From Flammeovirgaceae bacterium BBD 1991-12 (GTDB lineage Bacteria > Bacteroidota > Bacteroidia > Cytophagales > Cyclobacteriaceae), in the NCBI GenBank assembly GCA_001657315.1, contig LYSV01000020.1, positions 49,739 through 113,738 on the forward strand: DNA of 64,000 nt, written 5' to 3'. Positions 34,183-43,716 of this stretch are shown here, piece by piece. Each line of letters opens with the position of its first letter. Within the stretch, counting starts at the first letter, position 1. The notes beneath the pieces were generated by a model. That model was not told the origin of the DNA and searched no databases. It saw only the letters and a program-made list of their open reading frames with translations. Both the position numbers and the translations under genes were made by a program.

Positions 34183-36546
34183 TTATTCATCTCTTAGCAC
34201 TTTCACAGGATTGGTAAGACCGGCCTGTAGCGTTCTGAAACTCAGCGTGGCAAGGGCGATCAGCAATACGGCGAGAAAGGTAAGGCCGAACACCCATGGA
34301 CTCAGGGAAATATGATAGGCATAGTTGTCCAGCCAATCGTTAAGATAATAAATGGTTACAGGTACTGAAACCATGAACCCGGCCAGGACCAGCAGAGCGA
34401 ATTTCCTTGAAATAAGTGTGAAAATTGACAATACAGATGCACCCAGCACCTTTCTTATGCCTATTTCCTTCTTTCTTTTTTCCACACTGAAGGAGGTGAT
34501 GCCAAACAGCCCGAGGCAGGCGATGAAAATGGCTACAGCTGAAAATATAGTGGTCATGATCAGCAGCCTGTCTTCTGACTGATACATTCTGGCTACATTC
34601 TCGTCGATAAAAAAGTACTCAAAAGGCAAACTGGTTCCCAGCATAGCCCATTTTGATTTTATTGTCTCCATTACTTCTGTAACTTCTCTGGGCTGTATAC
34701 GCAGTGTGATGTAATTATGTACGCCATTGGAAGGAGCACGATGGAAATGCAGAATAGGCCTGATCTCATTTTGCAGAGTCTCAAAATTAAAATTTTCAAT
34801 GACTCCCACCACTTCAAGGGTCGAGTTACCGATCCTTACCCTTTTCCCTTCTGTATCTTCCCACCCGAAAGCGTCAAGTGCCGCCTCATTCAGCACTACG
34901 GATCCGCGCTGATTTCCGAATGAATCGTCCTTAAAGCCCGCTCCCATGATCCTTCTGATGCCGTAGGTTTCGAAAAAACGCGCATCATGATAGGTATACC
35001 GCATTCTGAGTGGATTACCTTCCCAGCCTTCCGGCCTTACGAAAAGGTTGGAACCACTCCACGCCGTGGGTATATGGGTGGACGTAGACAAAGCGATCAC
35101 CTGACTCTGCCTGGCTATTTCATTTTTAAAGGTTTCTACCCTCAGGCTGGCGGAATCCCTGTCCTCAAAATCACGGAGCGACAAGGGAATGACGACCAGG
35201 TTTTCCTTGTTGAAACCCATCTTACTTTTTTGCATGTATTCGATCTGCTCCTTTACTATCAACGTGCCGGCGATCAGTATCATGGATACAAAGAATTGAA
35301 ACATGATCATAGCATCTCTCAGGCCTTGTTTTCCCATGCCTCTTCCAACAGAGCCCTTGAGTGAATTGAGAATACCAAAGCGCGACATAACAAAGGCAGG
35401 ATATGTGCCCGAGAGTAATCCCAGACTGAGGGCAAAAGCCATAAGAATTGTGAAGGTGGGCCATGAGCTGTAGTCAATAGCCAGGTCGAGATCAAAGTGG
35501 GAGTTGATATATGGGAACAAGGATTCGACAAGAACGATCGCCAGGATCAGGCTCAAAAAACTGATAAATACTGCCTCTCCCAGGTACTGCGACATGAGTT
35601 GTGATCTTCCGGCACCGATCACCTTTCTCACTCCTACCTCCCTTGATCTTTCCATCGCGTTGCTGGTGAACAGATTGATAAAATTGATACACGAGATGAT
35701 GAGCAGTCCTACGGCTACGTACAGAAGTATATAGGCCGTTTTGGTGTCGCCAAACAGTGTATCATATACCTGGGCCAGCGGCAAAAGTTTAAAATGGGTC
35801 CTTTGCTGTGTGTCTTCATCCCATATAGCGGTGATCAGCTCCGGGAATTTTGACTGTAACGTTTCGGCCTCCTCTGCTCTCCTGAGCTGAATGTAGGTGA
35901 AAAGGAAAGAACTGCCCCAACTGTTTTCATACTCTTCATACAGAGGCGCACTGGTTAACTGCACCAAAAAATCAGGGCGGATTGTGGAGTTGTTGGGTAT
36001 TTCATCCAGTATCCCTGAAATAATATATTCCTGACCGAAGTCCACGATCATGGTCTGGCCCAGTGGATCATAATTACCAAAATACTTTTCAGCCATATCC
36101 CTCGAAATGATCATAGAGTAGGCGTTTGGAAAAGGTTGGTCCTGGCTGCCTCTGGAAAGTGTAAAATCAAATACTTCAAAAAGTGATGGATCAGTGTAGG
36201 TCAGCGTCTCGTCAAATTGCTCACCCTTACTCTCCATGATCACATCGTCAGTCAGCAGCCTCGCACCATTCACTACTTCCGGATACTCCGCTTTTAACCG
36301 TGCAAGTAAGGGTACCCACGTGTCATAGGTGGGTTGTGTGCCATTCGGAGTGATCCGCTCTTTGTACACCATGTGAATGTTTTCCACATTCCCATGAAAC
36401 TGGTCATAGGTAAGCTCGTGCCGGGCAAACAGGAAAATGATCACAGCGGCTGCAATACCCACGGCCAGGCCGGATATATTCAGGAGGCTGTATAGCCTGT
36501 GCCTCATCAGATGGCGTAAGGCTACTTTAAAGAAGTATGGAAGCAT
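34183..36546 (-). CDS. FtsX/MacB-type ABC transporter permease
   Basis: 787-residue inner-membrane protein built as a duplicated FtsX/MacB unit: an N-terminal helix (LLNISGLAVGIAAAVIIFLF), a large periplasmic MacB_PCD domain, three helices, then the same again. Repeats are recognisable at SREVGVRKVIGAGRSQL and KKEIGIRKVLGASVLSI. No ATPase gene is adjacent, so its partner must be elsewhere. This orphan large permease type is widely multiplied in Cytophagales. Likely exports lipid-anchored or small molecules; substrate unknown. Confidence 0.93.
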   Translation of the reverse strand: MLPYFFKVALRHLMRHRLYSLLNISGLAVGIAAAVIIFLFARHELTYDQFHGNVENIHMVYKERITPNGTQPTYDTWVPLLARLKAEYPEVVNGARLLTDDVIMESKGEQFDETLTYTDPSLFEVFDFTLSRGSQDQPFPNAYSMIISRDMAEKYFGNYDPLGQTMIVDFGQEYIISGILDEIPNNSTIRPDFLVQLTSAPLYEEYENSWGSSFLFTYIQLRRAEEAETLQSKFPELITAIWDEDTQQRTHFKLLPLAQVYDTLFGDTKTAYILLYVAVGLLIISCINFINLFTSNAMERSREVGVRKVIGAGRSQLMSQYLGEAVFISFLSLILAIVLVESLFPYINSHFDLDLAIDYSSWPTFTILMAFALSLGLLSGTYPAFVMSRFGILNSLKGSVGRGMGKQGLRDAMIMFQFFVSMILIAGTLIVKEQIEYMQKSKMGFNKENLVVIPLSLRDFEDRDSASLRVETFKNEIARQSQVIALSTSTHIPTAWSGSNLFVRPEGWEGNPLRMRYTYHDARFFETYGIRRIMGAGFKDDSFGNQRGSVVLNEAALDAFGWEDTEGKRVRIGNSTLEVVGVIENFNFETLQNEIRPILHFHRAPSNGVHNYITLRIQPREVTEVMETIKSKWAMLGTSLPFEYFFIDENVARMYQSEDRLLIMTTIFSAVAIFIACLGLFGITSFSVEKRKKEIGIRKVLGASVLSIFTLISRKFALLVLAGFMVSVPVTIYYLNDWLDNYAYHISLSPWVFGLTFLAVLLIALATLSFRTLQAGLTNPVKVLRDE

Positions 36547-36788
36547 AGTTGAGAGATTTTGACTTACTTAAAAATAAGTATAGTCTGTCCGGATAACTAC
36601 GGAGCGGGGATGAAACGTGAGAATCATGTACTGAAATGTTCCGGGAATGGATCGAACGGGTTTAGAGTGAACCGGTGGTTGTTTTTAAATAGTCGTGATG
36701 CCACGATCCGGTGTACTTTCTTCATTGGAGGTGTTTGCGGCAGTGTGAGGATGACGTAGTTTCCGTTTTTGAACAATTTCCTTGATCT

Positions 36789-38105
36789 TTGGAGCGGATG
36801 GAAGTAGGTTTTTTAGTTATAGGGTTGATCGTGGGAGCGATAGCTGCCTGGTTTGCGGCCCGTTCCAGGTTTCTGGGGCAATCCCAGCAGTATGAGAAAC
36901 AGTTGGAGGTGGAAAAGGAGCGTGTGAGCCGTCTGGGATCAGAGGTATCAGAACTGCGTAAAAAGCTTGATGAAGAGCGGACGCAGGTCATTGAGCTGAA
37001 CAACAACCTTTCCACTACCGAGGCAGACTACCGCAATTTGCAGGAGAAGCTACACGACCAGAAGCAGGAACTGGAAAAACTTCAGGAAAAATTCTCCCTC
37101 CAGTTTAAGAATCTGGCCAACGATATATTCGAAGAGAAGAGTAAAAAATTCACCGATCAGAACAGGGCAAATCTTTCCGAGCTTCTGAATCCTCTTAAGG
37201 AGCGGATCGTGGAGTTTGAAAAGAAGGTGGAAACCAATAGCAAGGAGAGCCTGGAGCAAAATACCGCACTGAGAGAGCAACTGAAGGGCCTTCGTGAGCT
37301 GAATCAGCAAATGACCCGCGAGGCTGAAAACCTCACAAAAGCGCTAAAAGGTGACAGCAAGGCGCAGGGCAGTTGGGGAGAATTTATTCTGGAGAGTATT
37401 CTGGAAAAATCCGGTCTGGAAAAAGGCCGTGAATATTTCGTGCAGGAATCCATTACCAATGAAGACGGTCGCAGGCTGCAACCGGATGTGATCGTGCGGC
37501 TGCCGGATAACAAGAATATAATTGTAGACTCAAAAGTTGCACTTGTCGCCTATGAAAGGTACGTCAACTCGGAACAGGAGGAGCAGGCCGTAAATCTGAA
37601 GGCTCATTTGCTTTCAATACAGAATCACATCAAAGGATTGGACAAGAAGGAGTATCAGAAGCTCTACGGAATTGAAGGCCTGGATTTTATCCTTATGTTT
37701 ATTCCCGTAGAGCCGGCATTCAGTCTTGCTGTTCAGGCGGATTCTGAGCTTTTTAACAAGGCTTATGAACGGAATATCGTTATGGTGAGTCCCTCTACAT
37801 TAATTGCCACCTTGCGAACTATTGCAAACATCTGGAAAAATGAATATCAAAATCAGAATGCTCTGGTTATAGCAAATCAGGCAGGAAATCTCTATGATAA
37901 ATTCACAAATTTCACGGAGGATCTGATCAAGGTAGGTCGTCAGCTTACACAAACCCAGAATACCTACAAGGATGCCATGAATAAGCTCACTGATGGCCGC
38001 GATAATCTCATTAGAAAAACGGAGCGGCTCAGGGAGTTGGGTGCTAAGACCAGTAAATCGCTGGACCCTAAATTATTGAGCAGGGCCGGTGAGGAGAACG
38101 ATTAG
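36789..38105 (+). CDS. rmuC: DNA recombination protein RmuC
   Basis: 438 residues with an N-terminal membrane helix (VGFLVIGLIVGAIAAWFAA), a coiled coil to about residue 130 and the RmuC nuclease-like domain. Its hallmarks GSWGEFILESILEKSGLEKG, RLQPDVIVRLPDNKNIIVDSK and VMVSPSTLIATLRTI-type segments are visible. RmuC limits inversions at short inverted repeats, which this window contains in number. The start is TTG at 36789 or ATG at 36798; the ATG is the better choice if standard codons are preferred. Confidence 0.94.
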   Translation: MERMEVGFLVIGLIVGAIAAWFAARSRFLGQSQQYEKQLEVEKERVSRLGSEVSELRKKLDEERTQVIELNNNLSTTEADYRNLQEKLHDQKQELEKLQEKFSLQFKNLANDIFEEKSKKFTDQNRANLSELLNPLKERIVEFEKKVETNSKESLEQNTALREQLKGLRELNQQMTREAENLTKALKGDSKAQGSWGEFILESILEKSGLEKGREYFVQESITNEDGRRLQPDVIVRLPDNKNIIVDSKVALVAYERYVNSEQEEQAVNLKAHLLSIQNHIKGLDKKEYQKLYGIEGLDFILMFIPVEPAFSLAVQADSELFNKAYERNIVMVSPSTLIATLRTIANIWKNEYQNQNALVIANQAGNLYDKFTNFTEDLIKVGRQLTQTQNTYKDAMNKLTDGRDNLIRKTERLRELGAKTSKSLDPKLLSRAGEEND

Positions 38106-38156
38106 AATATAGCCTGCCACGTTTGATGCCATATACTTTACGCTTAACATTGCTTT

Positions 38157-38534
38157 ATGAAAGTAACATCAGACAACAAGTTGAAGAAACTGATACTGGT
38201 AGGGGACCGTGTTTTGATCAAACCCAAAAAGCAGTCGGAGAAGACCAGCAGCGGGCTCTTTCTGCCACCGGGTGTGCAGGAGAAGGAAAAGATCCAAAGT
38301 GGCTATATCATCAAGGTAGGGCCGGGATATCCACTACCATTGCCGTCAGATGAAGATGATGTATGGAAAGGCAAGGAGGATCAGGTGAAGTACATACCCC
38401 TTCAGGCTGAGGAGGGAGACCTGGCTATTTTTCTTCAAAAAGGGGCCATAGAAGTTGTGTATGAAGATGAAAAGTATTTTATTGTACCACAGGCTTCTAT
38501 TCTAATGCTCGAGCGGGAAGATGATTTAGTTTGA
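38157..38534 (+). CDS. Stand-alone GroES-family co-chaperonin paralogue
   Basis: 125 residues with the GroES fold signature: VGDRVLIKPKK at the start, a mobile-loop-like KTSSGLFLPPGVQEKEK, GYIIKVGPG, and a terminal EVVYEDEKYFIVPQASILML. It is about 30 residues longer than canonical GroES (about 95) because of an acidic insert around DEDDVWKGKEDQ. No groEL lies beside it, so it is an orphan paralogue. It may modulate the chaperonin or serve a specific client; this is inference. It starts about 50 bp after rmuC. Confidence 0.85.
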   Translation: MKVTSDNKLKKLILVGDRVLIKPKKQSEKTSSGLFLPPGVQEKEKIQSGYIIKVGPGYPLPLPSDEDDVWKGKEDQVKYIPLQAEEGDLAIFLQKGAIEVVYEDEKYFIVPQASILMLEREDDLV

Positions 38535-38590
38535 TCTTTCTGGTTACATCTTGAGGGTGAGCTGTATATCAATCTAAACTCAACATAACT

Positions 38591-39298
38591 ATGAAAAGAA
38601 ATCTGATTTTTGTGATTGCCTGCGTGCTATTTTTTAATGGACTACAAGCACAGTATTTCGTAGAGGAAAGCCTTTCCTTTTCAAAGAAAAAAGATGCCTA
38701 CGTGATTACTACCGGTGGCGAAAAGATCGAGGGACGTTTTGCGTGGCTGAAATTCAACAGATACTCCATTAAGGAGCTTGCCCTGGAGATAGATGGCAAG
38801 AAAAAAAGCTTCAAACCTGAGGAGATCGTTGAGTTCGTGGGAGTACCCAGTAACTTCACCAAGTTTAACGATGCCATGGACCGGGGCAGCAATATTAATA
38901 AAATGGTGGACGCCGATTTCGAACAGGTCCTGAAGAAGGACAGCTCTTATTTTGAACGGGCCATGATCCCCAGAAAAAAGGAATACCGAATGGTGCAACT
39001 GTTGAATCCAGGGTTTGACAGTAAAATCAAGGTTTTTAAGGATCCGTTTGGAAAAGAAACGGCTTCCGTAGGTTTTGGTGGTATGACAGTAGCCGGTGGC
39101 GACGAGAAGTCACTTCTGGTTAAAAAGGCCGGAGTAGAAGAGACCATGTACGTAAAGAAGAAAACCTACCCAGAGCAGTTCGTTGAACTTTTTGGTGATT
39201 GTCAGGAACTGATAGACGCTTATAAGGATAATCCTAATTCCATCAAGATCAAGTATTTTGCCGAGCACGTTTTCCTTTACGATCAGTTGTGTAAATAG
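38591..39298 (+). CDS. Exported hypothetical protein, 235 aa
   Basis: Unrecognised family. A clear signal peptide (MKRNLIFVIACVLFFNGLQA-Q) leads to a soluble, lysine-rich, beta-rich protein. Its opening (TTGGEKIEGRFAWLKFNR) resembles the small domains of periplasmic Bacteroidota proteins of unknown role. No lipobox. A very strong hairpin lies just after it and before the next small gene. Confidence 0.7.
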   Translation: MKRNLIFVIACVLFFNGLQAQYFVEESLSFSKKKDAYVITTGGEKIEGRFAWLKFNRYSIKELALEIDGKKKSFKPEEIVEFVGVPSNFTKFNDAMDRGSNINKMVDADFEQVLKKDSSYFERAMIPRKKEYRMVQLLNPGFDSKIKVFKDPFGKETASVGFGGMTVAGGDEKSLLVKKAGVEETMYVKKKTYPEQFVELFGDCQELIDAYKDNPNSIKIKYFAEHVFLYDQLCK

Positions 39299-39353
39299 AA
39301 ATTTCCGGCTGTCATTTTAATTTGTCGCAAACCCACAACATTTTAACAGCATT

Positions 39354-39404
39354 TGAGGTTATCATCATTAATCACTCCGGTGAAAATGATGATAACCTCA
39401 TTTT
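39354..39404 (+). terminator. Strong hairpin abutting the next start codon
   Basis: A perfect 16-bp stem (39354-39369 with 39385-39400) is topped by a 4-bp stem TCAC/GTGA closing a TCCG loop, i.e. c(UCCG)g in RNA, a UNCG-class tetraloop. TTTTATT follows and the ATG of the 71-aa gene comes seven bases after the stem. It reads as the terminator of the upstream gene, but it also leaves the downstream gene almost no leader of its own. Confidence 0.7.
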
Positions 39405-39407
39405 ATT

Positions 39408-39623
39408 ATGAAAGGTCTTTCCTTTAACGCGCTCAGGGTAGGATGGAAGTACCGCCTGGTCAACTTCGGGGATGTTTATGAGTTCGAGATCCTGCGGGCC
39501 CTGGAGGGTGACAATTTCCGGCTGAAGGATCTGGTTACGCTCGAAGAATATGATCTTTATGATCTGGTCCGGTTTGGCAGAGGCAAGGACTTTGAGGTAA
39601 GAGAGATCGAGCAGGTGGTTTGA
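39408..39623 (+). CDS. Small conserved-looking protein, 71 aa
   Basis: Acidic and aromatic-rich with a regular beta pattern (WKYRLVNFGDVYEFEILRAL, then EYDLYDLVRFGRGKDF), reminiscent of small SH3/Tudor-like barrels. No signal or membrane segment. I do not recognise a named family. Its start lies seven bases beyond a strong hairpin, so expression probably depends on read-through or on a promoter overlapping the hairpin. Confidence 0.7.
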   Translation: MKGLSFNALRVGWKYRLVNFGDVYEFEILRALEGDNFRLKDLVTLEEYDLYDLVRFGRGKDFEVREIEQVV

Positions 39624-39640
39624 TCCGTAGCCGTTAATTT

Positions 39641-40498
39641 TCAGGGCTTCATTTCACAGATACACCTGAAGCCTACCACCGGACTGGGCCCGGTATATTC
39701 AAACCGTACATATGCCGGAGTTTCTTCAAAGGTAGTCGTCCAGTTCCCGCCCATAGCTGTACCCTTTTCAGTTGTCATTTCAGAAACGTTGCCCCGCAGA
39801 TCGTGAACCGGACCTGTTCCCATTGAGCGTTTGGGGCCATAACCTATCCCTAAGTAGGGTTTGTACTCGTAATCCTCCCGGGTATCCAGGTTTTCCATCA
39901 GCAATATCGGATTTCTTCTGTAGAATGCTGTGACTGACTCCCTGAGTTTTGCAATAGAACGAGGGAAACCGGACTGCTCTTTGATGTCGATCAGATAGGA
40001 TCGTTTGAACTTCATCCTGTCGATATGACCGGGGTTACCCAGAGGTCGGTAGGACTCCGATGTTCGGGCCACAGCCAGCCACTCTGATGGGGTGGGTAAC
40101 CGGTATTCTACAGGTAAATTGTGCTGGTTTTCCGGTCTCATTTTTTCATTGACTACCAATGATCTCCATTCGCAGTACCCTTTGGCCTGCTCATAGGTCA
40201 CCCCCACTACCGGGAAATGCTGGAAGGCAGGACTTCTAAGATAACTTGCGGAGAAGGTCATGGCCAGATCGTTTTCATATACCTGCTCCCACACAGAAGT
40301 ATCCGGAAGTGCCGCCCGGTAAATATGATCGGAAGAATCACGTTTCAGGTAATACAGGTACTCGAGCCAGTGAAGATTGGTGACCTCTGCCTCATCAATA
40401 AGTATGGAGTCTGCTTTTACTACACCCGGTGGCAATACCTGACCTTTGAGGCCAAATGAAACCATGACGCATGCCAGCAATAACCTAGCCCCTGGCAT
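39641..40498 (-). CDS. Exported formylglycine-generating-enzyme-fold (SUMF1-like) protein
   Basis: 285 residues with a signal peptide (LLLACVMVSFGLKG-Q) and an FGE-sulfatase/C-type-lectin-like fold. EVTNLHWLEYL, FPVVGVTYEQAKGYCEWRS, DLRGNVSEMTTE and VGFRCICEM mark the domain. The active-site cysteine pair of true FGEs is not evident. Related exported proteins include the gliding lipoproteins GldJ/GldK, but a lipobox Cys is absent here. It overlaps the end of hemB by 14 bases and is probably co-transcribed with it. Function unknown. Confidence 0.85.
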   Translation of the reverse strand: MPGARLLLACVMVSFGLKGQVLPPGVVKADSILIDEAEVTNLHWLEYLYYLKRDSSDHIYRAALPDTSVWEQVYENDLAMTFSASYLRSPAFQHFPVVGVTYEQAKGYCEWRSLVVNEKMRPENQHNLPVEYRLPTPSEWLAVARTSESYRPLGNPGHIDRMKFKRSYLIDIKEQSGFPRSIAKLRESVTAFYRRNPILLMENLDTREDYEYKPYLGIGYGPKRSMGTGPVHDLRGNVSEMTTEKGTAMGGNWTTTFEETPAYVRFEYTGPSPVVGFRCICEMKP

Positions 40499-41459
40499 TC
40501 AGCGCGAATTCCCGTGCAAAGTAGGTAAGAATGATATCGGCTCCGGCCCTTTTCATGCTTAGCAGGGTTTCCTGCATAACGGCAGTCTTGTCCAGCCAGC
40601 CCTTTTCAGCTGCCGCAGCTATCATGGCATATTCGCCACTTACATTGTAGGCTGCCAGCGGCAGGCTGTAGCTGTCTTTTATCAGCTTTATCACATCCAG
40701 ATAGGACAATGCAGGTTTGACCATAAGAAAATCTGCTCCCTCGTGGATATCGAGATCCGCCTCTATGATCGCTTCCGACTGATTGGCAGGATCCATCTGG
40801 TAGGTTTTCTTGTTTCCGCTTTTGGGTGCCGAGTCCAGGGCATCGCGGAAGGGACCGTAGAAGGCGCTGGCGTACTTGGCGGTGTAGGACATAATGGAAA
40901 CCTCTTCGAATCCGTTATTGTCAAGCGCTTCGCGGATAAAGCCCACGCGACCATCCATCATGTCTGAAGGGCCTATGATGTCAATTCCGGTCTCTGCCTG
41001 AGCCAACGCCATATCAGCCAGTACCTCCAGCGTTTCGTCATTCAGTATTCTGCCGTTTTCATCCACTATGCCATCGTGCCCGTCGGAGCTGTACGGATCC
41101 ATGGCTACATCCGTCATGATGCAGGCCTCGGGAAAGCGTTTCTTGATCTCTCTCAGCGCTTTCAGGTAGAAAAAATCCGGCACCGTGGCGTTGGTGGCCA
41201 TCCTGTCCTTATGCTTTTCATCTACTACAGGAAATATATCAAAGCCTTTGATGCCCAGGTTCATACACTCCTCAATTTCCATCAGCATAAGCTCCAGACC
41301 AAGACGATTTATACCTGGCATGGATGATACCTCGATCTTTCCCTTTGGGGTTTCCAGTAGGAAAAGTGGGAAGATAAGATCGTTGGTGGTGACGTGGGTT
41401 TCCTGTACAAGGTCTCTGATGGCCTGGGATTTTCTGTTTCTTCGCGGTCTGGCTAGCAT
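40485..41459 (-). CDS. hemB: Delta-aminolevulinic acid dehydratase (porphobilinogen synthase)
   Basis: Condenses two 5-aminolevulinates to porphobilinogen in haem synthesis. 324 residues. The Schiff-base lysines appear in SYTAKYASAFYGPFRDA and DFLMVKPALSYLDVI, with YNVSGEYAM and DVAMDPYSSDGHDG also diagnostic. The cysteine-rich zinc site is absent; the equivalent region has Asp residues, pointing to a Mg-dependent form. A perfect -7 element lies 13 bases upstream. Confidence 0.96.
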   Translation of the reverse strand: MLARPRRNRKSQAIRDLVQETHVTTNDLIFPLFLLETPKGKIEVSSMPGINRLGLELMLMEIEECMNLGIKGFDIFPVVDEKHKDRMATNATVPDFFYLKALREIKKRFPEACIMTDVAMDPYSSDGHDGIVDENGRILNDETLEVLADMALAQAETGIDIIGPSDMMDGRVGFIREALDNNGFEEVSIMSYTAKYASAFYGPFRDALDSAPKSGNKKTYQMDPANQSEAIIEADLDIHEGADFLMVKPALSYLDVIKLIKDSYSLPLAAYNVSGEYAMIAAAAEKGWLDKTAVMQETLLSMKRAGADIILTYFAREFALNARG

Positions 41460-41472
41460 CTACTTTTTGCAC

Positions 41473-41480
41473 CAAATATA
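41473..41480 (-). promoter_or_regulatory. -7 element for hemB
   Basis: TATATTTG on the minus strand, 13 bases before the hemB ATG, predicts a very short leader of about 6-8 nt. Confidence 0.5.
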
Positions 41481-41639
41481 AACGGGAAAGAGTGACTATG
41501 GTAATAAATCCGGTGTTAACTGGTTTGCCGGGGATCAGGGGCAGGTAACCGGATACTCCCTATGAGGGATTTGTTATTGATTACTGGTCTCTTGCCAATT
41601 ACCTGTGCACCGAAGTTCCAATACAATCAAAGTGTAACA

Positions 41640-41674
41640 ACTTAAGACTTACTACTTATGACTAATCACTCCCT
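41640..41674. repeat. Short heptad-phased spacer repeat
   Basis: ACTTAAG, ACTTACT, ACTTATG, ACTAATC, ACTCCCT follow without interruption just beyond the DUF4870 stop. A weaker opposite arm may exist near 41575-41610 (GATTACTGG). This is the least complete of the heptad elements. Confidence 0.5.
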
Positions 41675-41676
41675 CC

Positions 41677-42021
41677 TCAAATAAAGCTAATGGTAAGCGG
41701 GTATTTGTAAAACTCACCTTTGTCAATGGCCAGGGCGGCGAGGATCACAAAGATCAGATTGACTATCGGGAGCAGGACTAAAAACAACAACCCTACCATC
41801 AGGATCACGGTGATAATGGCAAAGACAATGAGGATAGTAAAAGTGATCTGAAAGTTCAGTGATTCGCGAGCGTGCTCTCTGATGAATTCTGATTCATCCT
41901 TTTTGGATACATACACTACCAGAGGGACTATTATATTACCAAAGGGCACCACATATCCTACCAAAGTACCAAGATGCGCTATCAGCGCCCACTGTTTTTC
42001 ATTGATTGCTGTGTGCTCCAT
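41677..42021 (-). CDS. DUF4870 small membrane protein
   Basis: 114 residues with three hydrophobic segments. The family pattern WALIAHLGTLVGYVVPFGNIIVPLVVY, then EHARESLNFQITF, is the DUF4870/Tic20-like signature. Function unknown. It starts 25 bp after the rocD stop on the same strand and is probably transcribed with it. Confidence 0.85.
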   Translation of the reverse strand: MEHTAINEKQWALIAHLGTLVGYVVPFGNIIVPLVVYVSKKDESEFIREHARESLNFQITFTILIVFAIITVILMVGLLFLVLLPIVNLIFVILAALAIDKGEFYKYPLTISFI

Positions 42022-42046
42022 TTCACCAACCGATAGAGCATTGAAG

Positions 42047-43327
42047 TTATGATCTTTTTTCGAAATCTGCTATTGTTCTTTCAATAATATCACAACATTC
42101 ATGAAGCTCATCTTCGGTCATCACAAGGGGTGGAGCAAAGCGAATAATGTTCCCGTGGGTTGGTTTGGCCAGTAGTCCGTTGTCTTTCAGCGACATACAG
42201 ATATCCCATGCCGTTGAGCTGTCAGGATGGTCGTTGATGACGATGGCATTCAGTAATCCTTTTCCCCGGACCATGGAAATGAGATCTGTGGTTTTTATGA
42301 AATCATCCATCCTTTTCCGGAATAGCTCACCGAGTTTTCGTGCATTTTCCATCAGGCGCTCATCCAGTACTACCTGAAGTGCTTCCATGGCCACTGCTCC
42401 TGCCAGAGGATTGCCACCGAAGGTAGAACCATGTGTTCCCGGGGTGATCACTTCCATGACCGTATCATCAGCCAACACAGCCGATACAGGATACACGCCA
42501 CCGGAAAGTGCTTTACCCAGAATAAGAACATCGGGCCGTACGTAGGTGGACTGTCTTTCACATTTGGAAGAACATGTGCAATTACCACAAACGGCCAGCA
42601 TACTGCCGGTACGGGCTATGCCTGTCTGAATTTCATCGGCTATGAAAAGTGCGTTGTATTCTTTACAAAGCCTGGCCACGTTATGAATGAAATCTTCATT
42701 AGGCACGTTCACGCCAGCCTCTCCCTGAATAGGCTCTACCAATACCCCTACAACATGTTCATTTTGAAGAGCCTCCTGCAGGGCCTCGGTATCGTTGTAG
42801 GCAATCTTATTGAAGCCATGGGTGAACGGACCAAAATTCTTTTTTGCCGTCATATCGCCTGAAAATGATATGATCGTGGTGGTTCTTCCATGAAAATTCT
42901 GATCAAAAACAATGATCTGACCTTTGTTTTCGGGGACCCCCTTTTTTTCATAGCCCCATTTTCTGCAGATCTTCAGTGCGGTTTCAACGGCCTCTGCCCC
43001 GGTGTTCATGGGTAATACCTTGTCGAAACCAAAATAGGTAGTTATGTATTTTTCATACTGTCCCAGTACATTACTGTAAAAGGCACGAGAGGTTAACGTT
43101 AGTTTTTCAGCCTGTGATCTCAGAGCGTTGATGATCCTGGGGTGACAATGCCCCTGATTCACCGCACTGTAGGCTGATAGAAAGTCATAGTACTTTTTAC
43201 CCTCCACATCCCACACATATACACCTTCTCCTCTGGACAGTACTACCGGTAAGGGATGGTAGTTATGTGCTCCGTATCTGTTTTCCAATTCAATTGCCGC
43301 CTGGCTGGATGATTCCAATTCTACCAT
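42047..43327 (-). CDS. rocD: Ornithine--oxo-acid aminotransferase
   Basis: Converts ornithine and 2-oxoglutarate to glutamate semialdehyde and glutamate. 426-residue class III PLP enzyme with the lysine in [18 protein letters not shown] and [11 protein letters not shown] before it. Between them is a cysteine-rich insert ([13 protein letters not shown]), a feature I associate with Bacteroidota ornithine aminotransferases and possibly a metal-binding knuckle. It has its own -33/-7 promoter. Confidence 0.93.
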   Translation of the reverse strand: MVELESSSQAAIELENRYGAHNYHPLPVVLSRGEGVYVWDVEGKKYYDFLSAYSAVNQGHCHPRIINALRSQAEKLTLTSRAFYSNVLGQYEKYITTYFGFDKVLPMNTGAEAVETALKICRKWGYEKKGVPENKGQIIVFDQNFHGRTTTIISFSGDMTAKKNFGPFTHGFNKIAYNDTEALQEALQNEHVVGVLVEPIQGEAGVNVPNEDFIHNVARLCKEYNALFIADEIQTGIARTGSMLAVCGNCTCSSKCERQSTYVRPDVLILGKALSGGVYPVSAVLADDTVMEVITPGTHGSTFGGNPLAGAVAMEALQVVLDERLMENARKLGELFRKRMDDFIKTTDLISMVRGKGLLNAIVINDHPDSSTAWDICMSLKDNGLLAKPTHGNIIRFAPPLVMTEDELHECCDIIERTIADFEKRS

Positions 43328-43357
43328 GTCCCTTAAATTTTAAGTAATAAAGATTGA

Positions 43358-43389
43358 CAAAATTAGAGAATTGGAAGATGATTATGAAA
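43358..43389 (-). promoter_or_regulatory. rocD promoter candidate
   Basis: Minus-strand TTTC (43386-43389), 20-bp spacer, then an exact TAATTTTG -7 element (43358-43365), 31 bases before the ATG. Confidence 0.55.
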
Positions 43390-43684
43390 AGTTATTATAA
43401 CTCCTCATAAAGAGTCCTTTTGACTTACTTAACTCTAACCAATCCGGACAAAAAAGTATTACAGCTTCGCGCAGGTAGAATATAAATACTTCTACCGACG
43501 TAGTACCTTGAAGGCGATATTTCTGCCTTCTTTCCAGGCAACCGCAAGGGTGATCCATGCCATGGCAAATTGTTCTATGAGTTCTACTTTATCTTCTCCT
43601 CCAAAATATTCTCAGATTATGGGTTGAAGCCTATGAAAGAAGAAGGGATTGTTCATCGGGACGTGGAATAATTTTGTATTGCAC

Positions 43685-43716
43685 TTTGATTATTCATATG
43701 GTTTTGCCGATATTTG
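43685..43716 (+). promoter_or_regulatory. rpmB operon promoter candidate
   Basis: TTTG (43685-43688), 20-bp spacer, GATATTTG (43709-43716; one mismatch to TAnnTTTG). Predicts a leader of about 35 nt before rpmB. Confidence 0.55.

Noticed and set aside
39641..40498. GldJ/GldK gliding lipoprotein
   Set aside because: Same fold family, but no lipobox Cys and no gld neighbours; size is smaller than GldJ.
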